NCBI GenBank assembly: GCA_021737145.1
Contig: JAIPEN010000001.1
Location: 434,001 to 498,000 of the forward strand
Source: Desulfarculaceae bacterium
GTDB taxonomy: Bacteria; Desulfobacterota; Desulfarculia; Desulfarculales; Desulfarculaceae
Direction: 5' to 3'
Length of the DNA: 64,000 bases
In this document: positions 1 through 8,514 of the stretch, piece by piece
Layout of the letters: the number at the start of each line of letters is the position of its first letter
Numbering within the stretch: the stretch's first letter is position 1
Translations under genes and position numbers: made by a program
Notes under the pieces: generated by a model
The model's database searches: none
Told to the model about the DNA's origin: nothing
What the model saw: only the letters and a program-made list of their open reading frames with translations

Positions 1-1091
1 GGGACCAGCCCGTGGGCAAGGCCGAGCGCCTGAAGTTGCAGAGCCAGGTGCGGGCCCAGGGCCAGCAGATGGTTTCGGCTGCATTGGCCGTGCTGAGCAA
101 GGAGAAGGCGGCCCTGAGCGAGGTGATCGCCCGCTCGCGCCAGCTGTTGTTCTATTCCATGGGCCTGCTGCTGGTGTTCATGGTTTTCAACGCCTATTGG
201 CTGGGCAGCCGCATGCTCTCCTCCATCGGCCGCTTCGGGCAATACGCGGGCCGCATCGCCTCGGGCGACTTCACCCCGGTGACCCCCACCCGCCGCTACC
301 GCGACGAGTTCACCGAGCTGGCCCTGGCCATCAACTCCATGATCGAGGAGCTGGAAAAACGCGAGGCCGTGCTGGTGCAGTCACACAAGATGCGCGCGGT
401 GGGCACCCTCACCGCCGGGGTGGCCCACGAGCTCAACAACCCCATGAACAACATCACCCTCACCGCCCACATGCTCCAGGAGGACTACGCCGACCTGGAC
501 GACCCGGAGCGGCGGGAGATGATAGACGACGTGGTGGCCGAGGCCTCGCGGGCCAAGAAGATCATCAGCAACCTGCTGGATTTCGCCCGGGAGAGCGGCA
601 GCCAACTGGAGCCCCTGGACCTGCCCCACCTGTTGCAGGAGACCATCGCCCTGGCCGGCAACCAGATAAAGCTCTCGGGCATCAAGATAGACTTCCAGAG
701 CTCGGGCAACCTCCCCCGGGTGCACGGCGACAGCCAGCAGCTTCAGCAGGTGTTCTTGAACCTCATCCTCAACGCCATCGACGCCTCGCACAAGCGCGGC
801 AGCATCCATGTGCTGGTGTTGCCGGCCGACGAGCCCAACTACCTCGCGGTCAAGGTAATGGACGAGGGCACCGGCATCCCGGCCCACATCCTGGGCTCCA
901 TCTTCGACCCCTTCTTCACCACCAAGGAAAAAGGCAAGGGCACCGGCCTGGGGCTGAGCGTGTCCCAGGGGATCGTGGCCAAGCACGGCGGCCGCATCAT
1001 GGTCAGCAGCCAGGAGGACAAGGGCACCACCTTCACCGTGGTGCTGCCGGTCACCACCATCCCCGCCCAGTTGGGGTCTGAAAAAGCCTAA
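1..1091 (+). CDS. Sensor histidine kinase (5'-partial)
   Basis: C-terminal part of a membrane sensor histidine kinase. The frame is open at the left edge, so the N-terminal sensor region lies outside; the GTG at position 12 is probably internal. Numbering from that GTG, a transmembrane helix spans about 45-66 and a HAMP linker about 67-118. The HisKA dimerisation domain holds the phospho-accepting His139 in VAHELNNPMNN. The HATPase domain has an N box (NLILNAIDA), G1 (DEGTGIP), F box (DPFFTTK) and G2 (GTGLGLS). It would autophosphorylate and pass phosphate to a response regulator, but none is present downstream. A strong intrinsic terminator follows directly, so this is the last gene of its unit. 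Family assignment is secure; the stimulus is unknown. Confidence 0.93.
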   Translation, partial: DQPVGKAERLKLQSQVRAQGQQMVSAALAVLSKEKAALSEVIARSRQLLFYSMGLLLVFMVFNAYWLGSRMLSSIGRFGQYAGRIASGDFTPVTPTRRYRDEFTELALAINSMIEELEKREAVLVQSHKMRAVGTLTAGVAHELNNPMNNITLTAHMLQEDYADLDDPERREMIDDVVAEASRAKKIISNLLDFARESGSQLEPLDLPHLLQETIALAGNQIKLSGIKIDFQSSGNLPRVHGDSQQLQQVFLNLILNAIDASHKRGSIHVLVLPADEPNYLAVKVMDEGTGIPAHILGSIFDPFFTTKEKGKGTGLGLSVSQGIVAKHGGRIMVSSQEDKGTTFTVVLPVTTIPAQLGSEKA

Positions 1092-1100
1092 CTCTTGCAG

Positions 1101-1149
1101 CGGCTTCCATGCCCGGCCCGCCGCCTGGCCGGGATGGGGGCCGTTTTTT
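1101..1149 (+). terminator. Rho-independent terminator after the histidine kinase
   Basis: A long stem pairs CGGC..CCAT and CCCGGCC with GGCCGGG, ATGG and GCCG, and is followed at once by six T residues (1144-1149). It begins ten bases after the kinase stop codon. Confidence 0.85.
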
Positions 1150-1161
1150 GCGCTCCCACCC

Positions 1162-1190
1162 TTGATCAGCCGGCCGCAATCAGCTACCAT
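1162..1190 (+). promoter_or_regulatory. Candidate sigma70-type promoter for the DUF3089 gene
   Basis: TTGATC (1162-1167) and TACCAT (1185-1190) are separated by 17 bases, just past the preceding terminator. The leader to the next start codon would be about 150 bases. Assigned by consensus match only. Confidence 0.4.
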
Positions 1191-1348
1191 GCCGCCATTT
1201 ACGTCGGGAATATCGGCACAATGGCAACTATTTTCATATAAATGGCTTCGTCAAAACCAGCCGGGCCCCGGCACGCTCCGGCCTGGCGGAGGCTGGAAAA
1301 CCAGGCAAGCCTGCCGCGCACACCCCAGACCAGAAAGACGACATAGCG

Positions 1349-2335
1349 ATGCAAAACACCATCCGCACTATCGGCAGAACCCTGATGATGACGCTCCTAT
1401 GCCTGGCCATGGCATCCCCGGCCCTGGCCAAAAACCAGCCCCCCGCCCCGCCGGATTACAGCTCCATGCACTCATGGACCGTGCGCACCGAAAATCCGGA
1501 CAAGCCCTACGACGTCTTCTACGTGCACCCCACCACCTACTTCAACACCGTGGACGGGCCCAACGCCTCCCTGGACAACAAGGTGGTCAGGGCCACCACC
1601 GAGGCCACCACCACCCAGCAGACCGGCGTTTTCAAGGACACCTGCAACATCTACGCGCCCCGCTACCGCCAGGTTAACCGGGGGGTGCTGCCCAAGAAGT
1701 TCTCCGAGCGCGATCCCTACCTCAGCATCGCGGCCCAGGATGTGGTGGCCGCCTTCAAGTACTATCTGAAGCACTACAACCAGGGCAGGCCCTATGTGAT
1801 CGCCTCGCACAGCCAGGGCTCGGTGGTCACTGCCCGGGTGCTCAAGAAGCACCGCGAGCTGTTCCAGGACGACAAGATCATTGCCGCCTATCTGGTGGGC
1901 TGGACCATCACCGACAAGGACTGCAAGGAGATGAAGCTGCCCTTTGCCCAGCGGCCCAACCAGACCCGCTGCCTGATCACCTGGAACACCATCAGCAAGG
2001 GCGGCAAGCCCCCCATGTTCTTCCCGCCGGCCAAGTGCATCAATCCCCTGGTCTGGACCCCGACCCAAAAAAACCAGCCCAAGGAGCTGAACCTGGGCGC
2101 GGTGATCGACATGGGAAACGGCAAGACCAAGAAGGTGCCCCACTTCACCTCGGCCCAGATCAATGCGCAAGGCGCCCTGGTCATCCCGGTGCCGGCCATG
2201 CTCCCGGAGCTGAACATGCCCATGGGCAAGGGCGTCTATCACCGCTATGACTACGACTTCTTCTACAACAACTTCGCCAAGAACGTGAAAGACCGCTGCA
2301 AGGCCTGGTCGGCCATGCACCGGAACGCCAAGTAG
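1349..2335 (+). CDS. Secreted DUF3089-family alpha/beta-hydrolase-like protein
   Basis: A 328-residue protein with an N-terminal signal peptide (hydrophobic core about 11-27, cleavage likely after SPALA). The body matches the DUF3089 family, which has an alpha/beta-hydrolase fold. The family hallmark VFYVHPTTYF sits at about 56-65, and a nucleophile elbow SHSQGS puts the probable catalytic Ser at 155. It is probably a periplasmic or outer-membrane-associated esterase or lipase; the substrate is unknown. It stands between a terminator and a GC-rich hairpin, so it may be monocistronic. A porin gene follows, but no functional link can be shown. The ATG was chosen because it gives a clean signal peptide. 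Confidence 0.8.
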   Translation: MQNTIRTIGRTLMMTLLCLAMASPALAKNQPPAPPDYSSMHSWTVRTENPDKPYDVFYVHPTTYFNTVDGPNASLDNKVVRATTEATTTQQTGVFKDTCNIYAPRYRQVNRGVLPKKFSERDPYLSIAAQDVVAAFKYYLKHYNQGRPYVIASHSQGSVVTARVLKKHRELFQDDKIIAAYLVGWTITDKDCKEMKLPFAQRPNQTRCLITWNTISKGGKPPMFFPPAKCINPLVWTPTQKNQPKELNLGAVIDMGNGKTKKVPHFTSAQINAQGALVIPVPAMLPELNMPMGKGVYHRYDYDFFYNNFAKNVKDRCKAWSAMHRNAK

Positions 2336-2341
2336 CCGCCA

Positions 2342-2378
2342 ACCCCGGGCGGGCGAGCCTCGCCTCCCCGCCCGGGGT
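2342..2378 (+). terminator. GC-rich terminator-like hairpin
   Basis: A perfect 11-bp stem, CCCCGGGCGGG pairing with CCCGCCCGGGG, begins seven bases after the hydrolase stop codon. No clear T run follows, so it may act as a pause site or mRNA stabiliser rather than a strict intrinsic terminator. Confidence 0.45.
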
Positions 2379-2451
2379 CCGCGCTTTGGCCACGGCCCCG
2401 GACCGCACCGGGGCCCCGGACATCCCCCACCTGTCCCAGGCAAAGCTGTCC

Positions 2452-3669
2452 ATGTCGCGCAAGATCATCTGCTGCCTGCTAGTCATGGCCGTCGTCTTGC
2501 TGGCCCCCGCGGCCGGGGACGCGTCCCAAGACGGGCTGTGGTCCAGCCTCGGCCAGGGCGATTTGCGCATCAAGCTGCGCAACTTTTTCATGTACCGGGA
2601 CTACAATGACAAGCCGGACGAGGCGGCCTGGGCCATGGGCGGGGAGTTCTTTTATGCGACCAAGCCCTGGCACGGCCTGTCCATCGGCGGCAGCCTCTAT
2701 ACCTCCCAGCCCTTTTTTTACGCCCCGGCCAGCCGCGCGGGCACCGACCTGCTGAGCAACGACCAGACCGGCTACACCGTGCTGGGCCAGGCCTATCTCA
2801 AGGCCAGCGCCAAGGGCTTCAGCCTGACCGCGGGCCGCCAACTCATCGACAACCCCCTGTTGAACCCCTTTGACTTCCGCATGACCCCGGTCACCTTCGA
2901 GGCCCTGAGCCTCGAATACGCCCAAGGGGGTCTCAGCCTGAACCTGGCCCAGGTGGTGGGCTACAAGAGCTGGAACGACACCACCTTCCAGCCCATGAGC
3001 CAAGCGCCGGGCCTGGGGGGCGGCGACGAGGCGGTGACCATGGGCGGGGTGAGCTACCAGTGGGGCTCCTACCGGGTGCAGCTCTGGGACTACTTTTGCC
3101 ATCAATTCATGAACTCGCTCTACGTGCAGGCCGACGGGGCCTGGGAGCTGGCCAAGCAGTGGCGTCTGGAGGCCGGGCTACAGGTCATGGGCCAGCAGGA
3201 CGTGGGCCAGGCCAAGGCCGGCACCTTCCGGGCCCTGCAGTCCGGTCTCAAAGGGGCCCTCACCTGGCGACGGACCACCCTGACCCTGGCCTACACCGAC
3301 ACCGCCGACGGTCACGACATGGTCAACCCCTGGTCCGCCTGGCCGGGTTACACCGCCATCATGGAACTGAGCAACGACCAGGCCGGACAGCGCACCTGGC
3401 TGTTCCGCCTGGGGGCCGAATTGGCCCAATACGGGGCGCCGGGTTTGGAAGCCACCCTGACCCACACCCGGGCCACGGTGCCCGCGGGCAGGAACTTCGC
3501 CAAGCCTGACCAGTTGGAGACCGACCTGGACCTGAAATACTTTTTCCAGGGGCCGCTCAAGCCGCTGTGGATCAGACTTAAGGCCGCATACGTGGACCAG
3601 GACGTGACCATGGGCGGGGACACCTTCACCGATATCCGGTTCATCGTGAACTATGATTTTTCGCTTTAG
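2452..3669 (+). CDS. OprD-like outer-membrane porin
   Basis: About 405 residues from the ATG at 2452. This start was preferred over an in-frame one 22 codons upstream because MSRKIICCLL begins a normal signal peptide (cleavage near AAGDA). The mature protein opens like OprD-family porins (LRIKLRNFFMYRDYND, then GGEFFYATKPW and GGSLYTSQPFFY). It continues with alternating amphipathic strands and ends in an aromatic residue after VNYDFSL, as beta-barrel substrates of the BAM machinery often do. OprD channels take up small solutes such as amino acids or organic acids; the substrate here cannot be told. It follows the DUF3089 hydrolase in the same direction. Confidence 0.75.
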   Translation: MSRKIICCLLVMAVVLLAPAAGDASQDGLWSSLGQGDLRIKLRNFFMYRDYNDKPDEAAWAMGGEFFYATKPWHGLSIGGSLYTSQPFFYAPASRAGTDLLSNDQTGYTVLGQAYLKASAKGFSLTAGRQLIDNPLLNPFDFRMTPVTFEALSLEYAQGGLSLNLAQVVGYKSWNDTTFQPMSQAPGLGGGDEAVTMGGVSYQWGSYRVQLWDYFCHQFMNSLYVQADGAWELAKQWRLEAGLQVMGQQDVGQAKAGTFRALQSGLKGALTWRRTTLTLAYTDTADGHDMVNPWSAWPGYTAIMELSNDQAGQRTWLFRLGAELAQYGAPGLEATLTHTRATVPAGRNFAKPDQLETDLDLKYFFQGPLKPLWIRLKAAYVDQDVTMGGDTFTDIRFIVNYDFSL

Positions 3670-3791
3670 AACCAGGGCGCCCACTGTGAATTTTTGGGGA
3701 CGCCATCCCCATAACGCAATTTTATTGGCCCCTTGGCCCGTTTTTGGGTTATGTTAGCGAACAACCTATGTCCTGTCTCCACGGGGTTTTC

Positions 3792-5507
3792 ATGTCCAAA
3801 CGGGGCCTGCTATTGCTTCTGGTGCTGATTGCGGCGGCGCTGACCGCTTGCGGTCCGGGGCCGTCCCCGCGCCAGAGCCATCTCCCCAGGGAGGTGGACC
3901 TCTTGGTGGACCGGGGCGGCAAGATGGACATCAGCCAGGCCGCCTCTCCCCAGGAGGCCGGCGGCTACACCCGTCAGGCTGGCAACCGCATGTCCCTGGG
4001 CTTCTGCCGCTCGGCCCTGTGGGTGCGCCTGCCCCTGGACCAGACCCCGGCCCAGGGCTGCTGGGTGCTGTCCGTGGCCGCCCCCTGGATGGACCAGGTG
4101 GACCTGTACCTTCCCCGGCCCAACGGCGGATGGGAGCATCTCTTTTCCGGCTTGCAACAGCCCAATGGGCACCACGGAGCGGGCGGCTTCGCCCTCATCG
4201 CTCCGGAGGACACCCCGCGCGCCGGATACGGCTACTTGCGTTTGCAGTCGGTGCTCTCGCTAAACGCGGGCCTGCGCATCTGGCCTGATAGCGAGTTCAT
4301 GCGCGACGCGGTGAACCACGGCTATCTTTACGGAGTGCTCTACGGGGTGTTGGGGGCCATGTTCCTGGTCAACCTGATGGTGCTGGTCTCCACCCGCGAC
4401 CGGGCCTACTTGCTCTACGTGCTCTATCTGGCGGCCATAATGTCCCACCAGATGTGCCTGCAGGGCCAGGTGCTGTATTTGCCCTTCGCGGTCTGGCCCA
4501 TGGTGCCGGAGATAAGCCTGCTGGTGTCCTCGGGGTTGTTCTTTTTCGGCGCTGCCTTTTGCCGCGTCTTCCTAAACACCAAACTCCACACCCCCCTGGT
4601 GGACTGGCTGCTCAAGGGAGCCCAGGCGGCGGCGGTGCTGTTGCTCCTGCTGGGTTTGATTCACCAGATATGGCTGGGCACCTGGCTGGTGCATATCTTG
4701 GCCATCTTGGGCCCGGTGCTGGGCATCGTGGCCGGAATCAAGGTCCTGTCCCAGGGTTTCCGGCCCGCCCGCTTCTATTTGGTGGCCTGGGTGGTGCTGT
4801 TGTTGGGAAGCATGGCCTGGGGGGCCTGGTCCATGGGCTGGCAGTTCCTGGTGCCCCTGCCCCGCTCCCTGCTGACCATGGCCGCCGCCCTGGAGAGCGT
4901 GCTGTTGTCCTTGGCCCTGGCCGACCGGGTGCGGGTGATGCAGCTGGAGCGCAAGGTGCTGGCCCTGCGCGAGCGCCGCTATCACCACCTGAGCATCACC
5001 GACGACCTCACCGGCCTGTTCAACGCGCGCTATTTCTGGAGCAAGCTCGACAGCGAGATCGCCCACGCCCACGACCTGGACCAGCCCCTGGGCCTGGTCA
5101 TTTTGGACGTGGACGACTTCAAGCTATTCAATGACAGCTACGGCCATCCCGAGGGCGACAAGGTGCTCACCGAGCTGGGGCGCCTGATGCGCCTTACCGT
5201 GCGCCCGGCCGACTCGGCCTGCCGCTATGGCGGTGAGGAGTTCGCCCTGCTGCTGCCCGGAGCCACGGGCAAGGCCGCCTGGGAGGTGGCCGAGCGCATC
5301 AGGGCCGCCTTGTCCCGGGTGGTGTTCCAGCCTGGCAGCGGCGCCCGGGTGATGGTCACGGTCAGCCTGGGCACCGCCCAGCTCCGCTCCGAAGATTCGG
5401 CTCGCTCCCTGGTCAGCCGGGCCGACCAGGCCCTTTACCGGGCCAAGGCCCTGGGCAAGAACCAGACCATATCCTCCGACGACAACGGCGAGAGCAGCTC
5501 CTCCTGA
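3792..5507 (+). CDS. 7TMR-DISM diguanylate cyclase (GGDEF)
   Basis: A 571-residue inner-membrane signalling protein that should make cyclic di-GMP. The ATG at 3792 is preferred because MSKRGLLLLL starts a signal or lipoprotein-like leader ending LTAC. A periplasmic 7TMR-DISMED2-type beta domain covers roughly 35-165. A block of seven transmembrane helices follows (about 180-395), then a short coiled linker and a C-terminal GGDEF domain. The active-site loop reads CRYGGEEFALL. An RxxD inhibitory I-site (RPAD) lies five residues upstream of it, so both catalysis and product inhibition look intact. No EAL or HD-GYP phosphodiesterase domain is attached. Confidence 0.92.
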   Translation: MSKRGLLLLLVLIAAALTACGPGPSPRQSHLPREVDLLVDRGGKMDISQAASPQEAGGYTRQAGNRMSLGFCRSALWVRLPLDQTPAQGCWVLSVAAPWMDQVDLYLPRPNGGWEHLFSGLQQPNGHHGAGGFALIAPEDTPRAGYGYLRLQSVLSLNAGLRIWPDSEFMRDAVNHGYLYGVLYGVLGAMFLVNLMVLVSTRDRAYLLYVLYLAAIMSHQMCLQGQVLYLPFAVWPMVPEISLLVSSGLFFFGAAFCRVFLNTKLHTPLVDWLLKGAQAAAVLLLLLGLIHQIWLGTWLVHILAILGPVLGIVAGIKVLSQGFRPARFYLVAWVVLLLGSMAWGAWSMGWQFLVPLPRSLLTMAAALESVLLSLALADRVRVMQLERKVLALRERRYHHLSITDDLTGLFNARYFWSKLDSEIAHAHDLDQPLGLVILDVDDFKLFNDSYGHPEGDKVLTELGRLMRLTVRPADSACRYGGEEFALLLPGATGKAAWEVAERIRAALSRVVFQPGSGARVMVTVSLGTAQLRSEDSARSLVSRADQALYRAKALGKNQTISSDDNGESSSS

Positions 5508-5524
5508 GCAGCCCGCCGCTCCCC

Positions 5525-5635
5525 TGCGGGAGCCATGCCACAAGGCGTTCTCACCACCGTTCGCGTTTTGAGATCATCCTCTCTGTGGCCGGAGTAGCCC
5601 CCTACCGCTGCCTGGATTGCCGCCAGCGCTTCTAG
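5525..5635 (+). pseudogene. Remnant of a small zinc-ribbon protein gene
   Basis: The frame starting at 5525 reads CGSHATRRSHHRSRFEIILS and then ends ...GVAPYRCLDCRQRF before TAG. This has the layout of small bacterial zinc-ribbon proteins: CPxCGS, an Arg-rich stretch, a short hydrophobic helix, PYRCxxC and RF. The first CPxC pair is damaged (LPCGS), and the frame runs back into the diguanylate cyclase gene with no start codon or ribosome site. It is best read as the 3' end of a decayed gene; a very short expressed peptide is the alternative. Confidence 0.45.
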
Positions 5636-5671
5636 CGCTTCCAAGCGGGCGCCCAAGCTGGCCGATCGTTC

Positions 5672-7123
5672 TTAGCGGGCTGATTCGATGCGAAAGGTCT
5701 GGTTGTTGGAGCCCAGGTAGAACACCTCGTCGTGGAACAGCACCCGGGGCACTCCCTGGTGGAGTTTCTCTCCACTCCCCAGGAAGGTGCCGGCAGAGGA
5801 ACCCAGGTCTTCCAAAGAATACCTCTCTCGCCTGGGGTTGAATCTAATCATTGCGTGGCGGCGGCTGATGAGCGGCTGATCGCGGGGAAAGACGATGGTG
5901 GCGAAATCAGGGTCCCGGCCCAGAGTCACATCCTGCTTGTCCAGAGGAAATTTCTCTCCGGCGAAAACCCCGGAAAGGCATACCAAATGCGCTCTGATGG
6001 GAGAAGGAGTTTTTAAGGGGTCCCCAAATGAATACGGCTTCTCCGGCCGGCGGGCATCATCCGCACCCAACAAAAAGGGCAACTGGGTGGGCTTCCATTT
6101 GAGGACTGCAAAGTAATAAAGGCTGGGGAACAAGACTAAAGTATATATCCATTTAAGGGTAATCACCCAAGCGGGCCCCACAAAGTAGCTCTTCCAATAA
6201 ACGACCGAAGCAACGCGTTGGACTAGGACCAAGGTGACCACCCAGTTGCACACCGGGATCAAAACCGCGGCGATAAAAAGAGCAAAGGCCGCGCCATGCC
6301 AAGGCAGCCATTGCTTCTCATGCCTGGCTTGGGTCCGGTACATATAGGCCAACAGAAAGGTCACCACAAAGCCGATCAGCGGCCAGCTCACCAGGTTGGG
6401 GCCTAGAATGACATACCACAAGCGCCCCCCGGACGGAGCCAGCGTTTTCGCGGCGAACCCCAACAGGGCCAGGGAGGCAAACAAGTAGCAGGAGCGCCGA
6501 TAAACCGCCTTGAGCCTGCGCTCCCTCAGGGTGTCGTTTTTTGCGTACTCAATTATCCTCTGGAAATACAGACCAAAGCCGACAAACACCAATATCAGCA
6601 GCAAGAAAGTTAAAAAATACTGCGCGTAAAACCTATAAACTATGTCGATTATGTGTCCGAAATTACGGCTGTTCACCAGCATGGCGTCCAGGGGAGAGAT
6701 GAGTTGAAAGATGCTCTCGCCGGCGCCGAAGGACAACATGATTATGATAAAGGGCTCATAGAATGCCAGCGCCACGGCACCGCCGGCCACGAACAAAATC
6801 AAACCTATCACCCATAAACCGTCCGGCGGCATCCCTTGGCTGATGGCCAGGATGACCCCCAGCCAGGCAGCCGACAATCCCGCCGCGATGAAGACAAAAA
6901 TCTTTTGCAAGGGCCAGGCAGCCAAGCCTCCCACGATGGCCAGAATGACTCCGGCGGTGATGGCCGCGGCCAGGCTGTGCCCAGCCAAGCTGCCCAAGAA
7001 AAACCCCAGCCCCCCGCCGAAGGCGATGCCGATCAAGATTATGTAGATTTTAAAAAGCCGAAGCCCCCAGAAAACCAGGGCCATGGCCAGCGCGCAATAA
7101 ACTATGTCAAGGGAGTGGTGCAC
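5672..7123 (-). CDS. Polytopic membrane protein with C-terminal FHA domain
   Basis: A 483-residue protein starting at a GTG with AGGA five bases upstream. Residues 1-350 form many hydrophobic segments, arranged as a five- to six-helix block, a short loop and a further helical set. The C-terminal 100 residues are a forkhead-associated (FHA) domain: the TLGRDPDF loop, SRRHA and DLGSSAGT supply the phosphothreonine-binding Gly-Arg, Ser-Arg-x-His and Asn-Gly-like turns. In the last turn, SAGT replaces the usual SxNGT. It is the last gene of the leftward phosphosignalling island. It probably docks a phosphorylated partner at the membrane; whether the membrane part transports anything is unknown. 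Confidence 0.8.
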   Translation of the reverse strand: MHHSLDIVYCALAMALVFWGLRLFKIYIILIGIAFGGGLGFFLGSLAGHSLAAAITAGVILAIVGGLAAWPLQKIFVFIAAGLSAAWLGVILAISQGMPPDGLWVIGLILFVAGGAVALAFYEPFIIIMLSFGAGESIFQLISPLDAMLVNSRNFGHIIDIVYRFYAQYFLTFLLLILVFVGFGLYFQRIIEYAKNDTLRERRLKAVYRRSCYLFASLALLGFAAKTLAPSGGRLWYVILGPNLVSWPLIGFVVTFLLAYMYRTQARHEKQWLPWHGAAFALFIAAVLIPVCNWVVTLVLVQRVASVVYWKSYFVGPAWVITLKWIYTLVLFPSLYYFAVLKWKPTQLPFLLGADDARRPEKPYSFGDPLKTPSPIRAHLVCLSGVFAGEKFPLDKQDVTLGRDPDFATIVFPRDQPLISRRHAMIRFNPRRERYSLEDLGSSAGTFLGSGEKLHQGVPRVLFHDEVFYLGSNNQTFRIESAR

Positions 7124-7225
7124 CTCTATCCTAAGTGCTTAGTTAAAACATGCTTCTGAGGTCATGCTTTTGCGGATGCATATTCCCCCTACAAAAAACG
7201 ACCGGCTGCTTTTTTACCGGCTGCC

Positions 7226-8509
7226 CTACTTCTGAGAATCGTCATCCGGCGGGTTGTAATATAAGTCCACAATGTCTTCCACTTCCTTGGGGTACTGCAG
7301 CATCACGTCTTCGTAGTTGACATTGGCGGAGCCGGTCAGAAGAGGCTTTTTCTTGTTTTTTTCAAAAAGGCAGACCAGCACCTTGCCGTATTGATCCGGA
7401 GAGGCGAAATAAAAACCCCAGATCAAGGCATAGCGTGCACCAAGCTTGTCCAATATCTTGGCCAACACCCCAGTTTGGGCCTTGGTCAAGGGAGGACGCC
7501 ACAAGGCACCGAGACCTCCGCCCATAATGGCCGAACCGATTGACTGGTTGGAGCCGGTCTCTTTAAGAAAGTCGGTTATGGTGAACGGCGCGTAACTGAG
7601 CTTTAGCTCATCCATTTTTTCCTGCGAAACGCCGACTATCTCGCCGGGAACATCCGGCACCGTCTTCACCGCCTGGGCCACCTTTTCCGGGGTATACCCG
7701 TTGGGCCAATCCAAGGGGCCATAGTTGACATCAGGGTCTTTTATGCCCGGAGGGAGCACCACCATCCTGTTGGTGCTGGCGGCTGCGGGGGCGGGGGTTC
7801 CTTTCGGAGGGGCCTCGGTTTTGGTTTTGGATTCCTTCAACCTTTGCACGGGCAAAAACTGTTTGTCTTGCGGCCTGGCCTGCAGCTCATTAATCAGTTG
7901 TTGCTTATCACCCCGCACCAATTTGGCCATGGACCCGCCGTCCAGGACCTCAGTCACCTGTAGCACGGCAATGCGCCGCTCACGCACGATTTCGCCGCCG
8001 CCCGGGCGTGGGATCCGAGTTGTCTTGATCACGCCGAATTGCGAGCCGACCTTGACCCCCTGGCGCTTGTCCTGATCAACCATGAAATCATTTTCATGCC
8101 GCCACATCATCCCACCGGGCCGGGCTGTTTTGGCGGAGACGCTTGGCTTGGGGGCCTTTTCCCACAGCTCCATGACCACCGGCGAGAGATTCGGCGGCGG
8201 TTGATAGTTGGGGAGCGCCCCTTTGGCTGCGCTGAAATATTGGGTGGCCTTGGCCTTGTTCTCATAGATTACGTAGACCTGCCCCAAATAGAAATTTGCA
8301 TTCGCCTTGCCTCGATCCGACAAATCACCCGCGGCCAAGGCCTGTTCCAATGCCTTCAGGGCCTCTGGAAACTGGGCCCCCTCGAATAAAATTATGCCTT
8401 GGGTCAGCTGATCCTGGCTTGAAACAGTCTGTGATCCGGCGCTAGCGGGAAGGAGCCCCAAGAGCACACAAAAACAAAGCACCACCGCCAGACGATGCTG
8501 GAATTTCAT
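7226..8509 (-). CDS. Secreted TPR-containing protein of unknown function
   Basis: A 427-residue protein with a clear signal peptide (hydrophobic 7-22, cleavage near ASAGS). A TPR-like region follows (about 30-100, with the pattern QFPEALKALEQALAAG). A middle segment around VKVGSQFGVIKTTRIP resembles the small beta domains of flagellar or lipoprotein assembly factors. A Pro/Lys-rich linker leads to a C-terminal globular part. It begins five bases after the stop codon of the transmembrane kinase, with a GGGG ribosome site overlapping that stop, so the two are tightly coupled. It is a plausible periplasmic partner of the kinase's own TPR and PEGA domains. The function is not recognised. Confidence 0.6.
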   Translation of the reverse strand: MKFQHRLAVVLCFCVLLGLLPASAGSQTVSSQDQLTQGIILFEGAQFPEALKALEQALAAGDLSDRGKANANFYLGQVYVIYENKAKATQYFSAAKGALPNYQPPPNLSPVVMELWEKAPKPSVSAKTARPGGMMWRHENDFMVDQDKRQGVKVGSQFGVIKTTRIPRPGGGEIVRERRIAVLQVTEVLDGGSMAKLVRGDKQQLINELQARPQDKQFLPVQRLKESKTKTEAPPKGTPAPAAASTNRMVVLPPGIKDPDVNYGPLDWPNGYTPEKVAQAVKTVPDVPGEIVGVSQEKMDELKLSYAPFTITDFLKETGSNQSIGSAIMGGGLGALWRPPLTKAQTGVLAKILDKLGARYALIWGFYFASPDQYGKVLVCLFEKNKKKPLLTGSANVNYEDVMLQYPKEVEDIVDLYYNPPDDDSQK

Positions 8510-8514
8510 TTGAT

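Noticed and set aside
3670-3743. Possible terminator after the porin (GGGG...CCCC hairpin)
   Set aside because: The stem is only four base pairs, with no T run.
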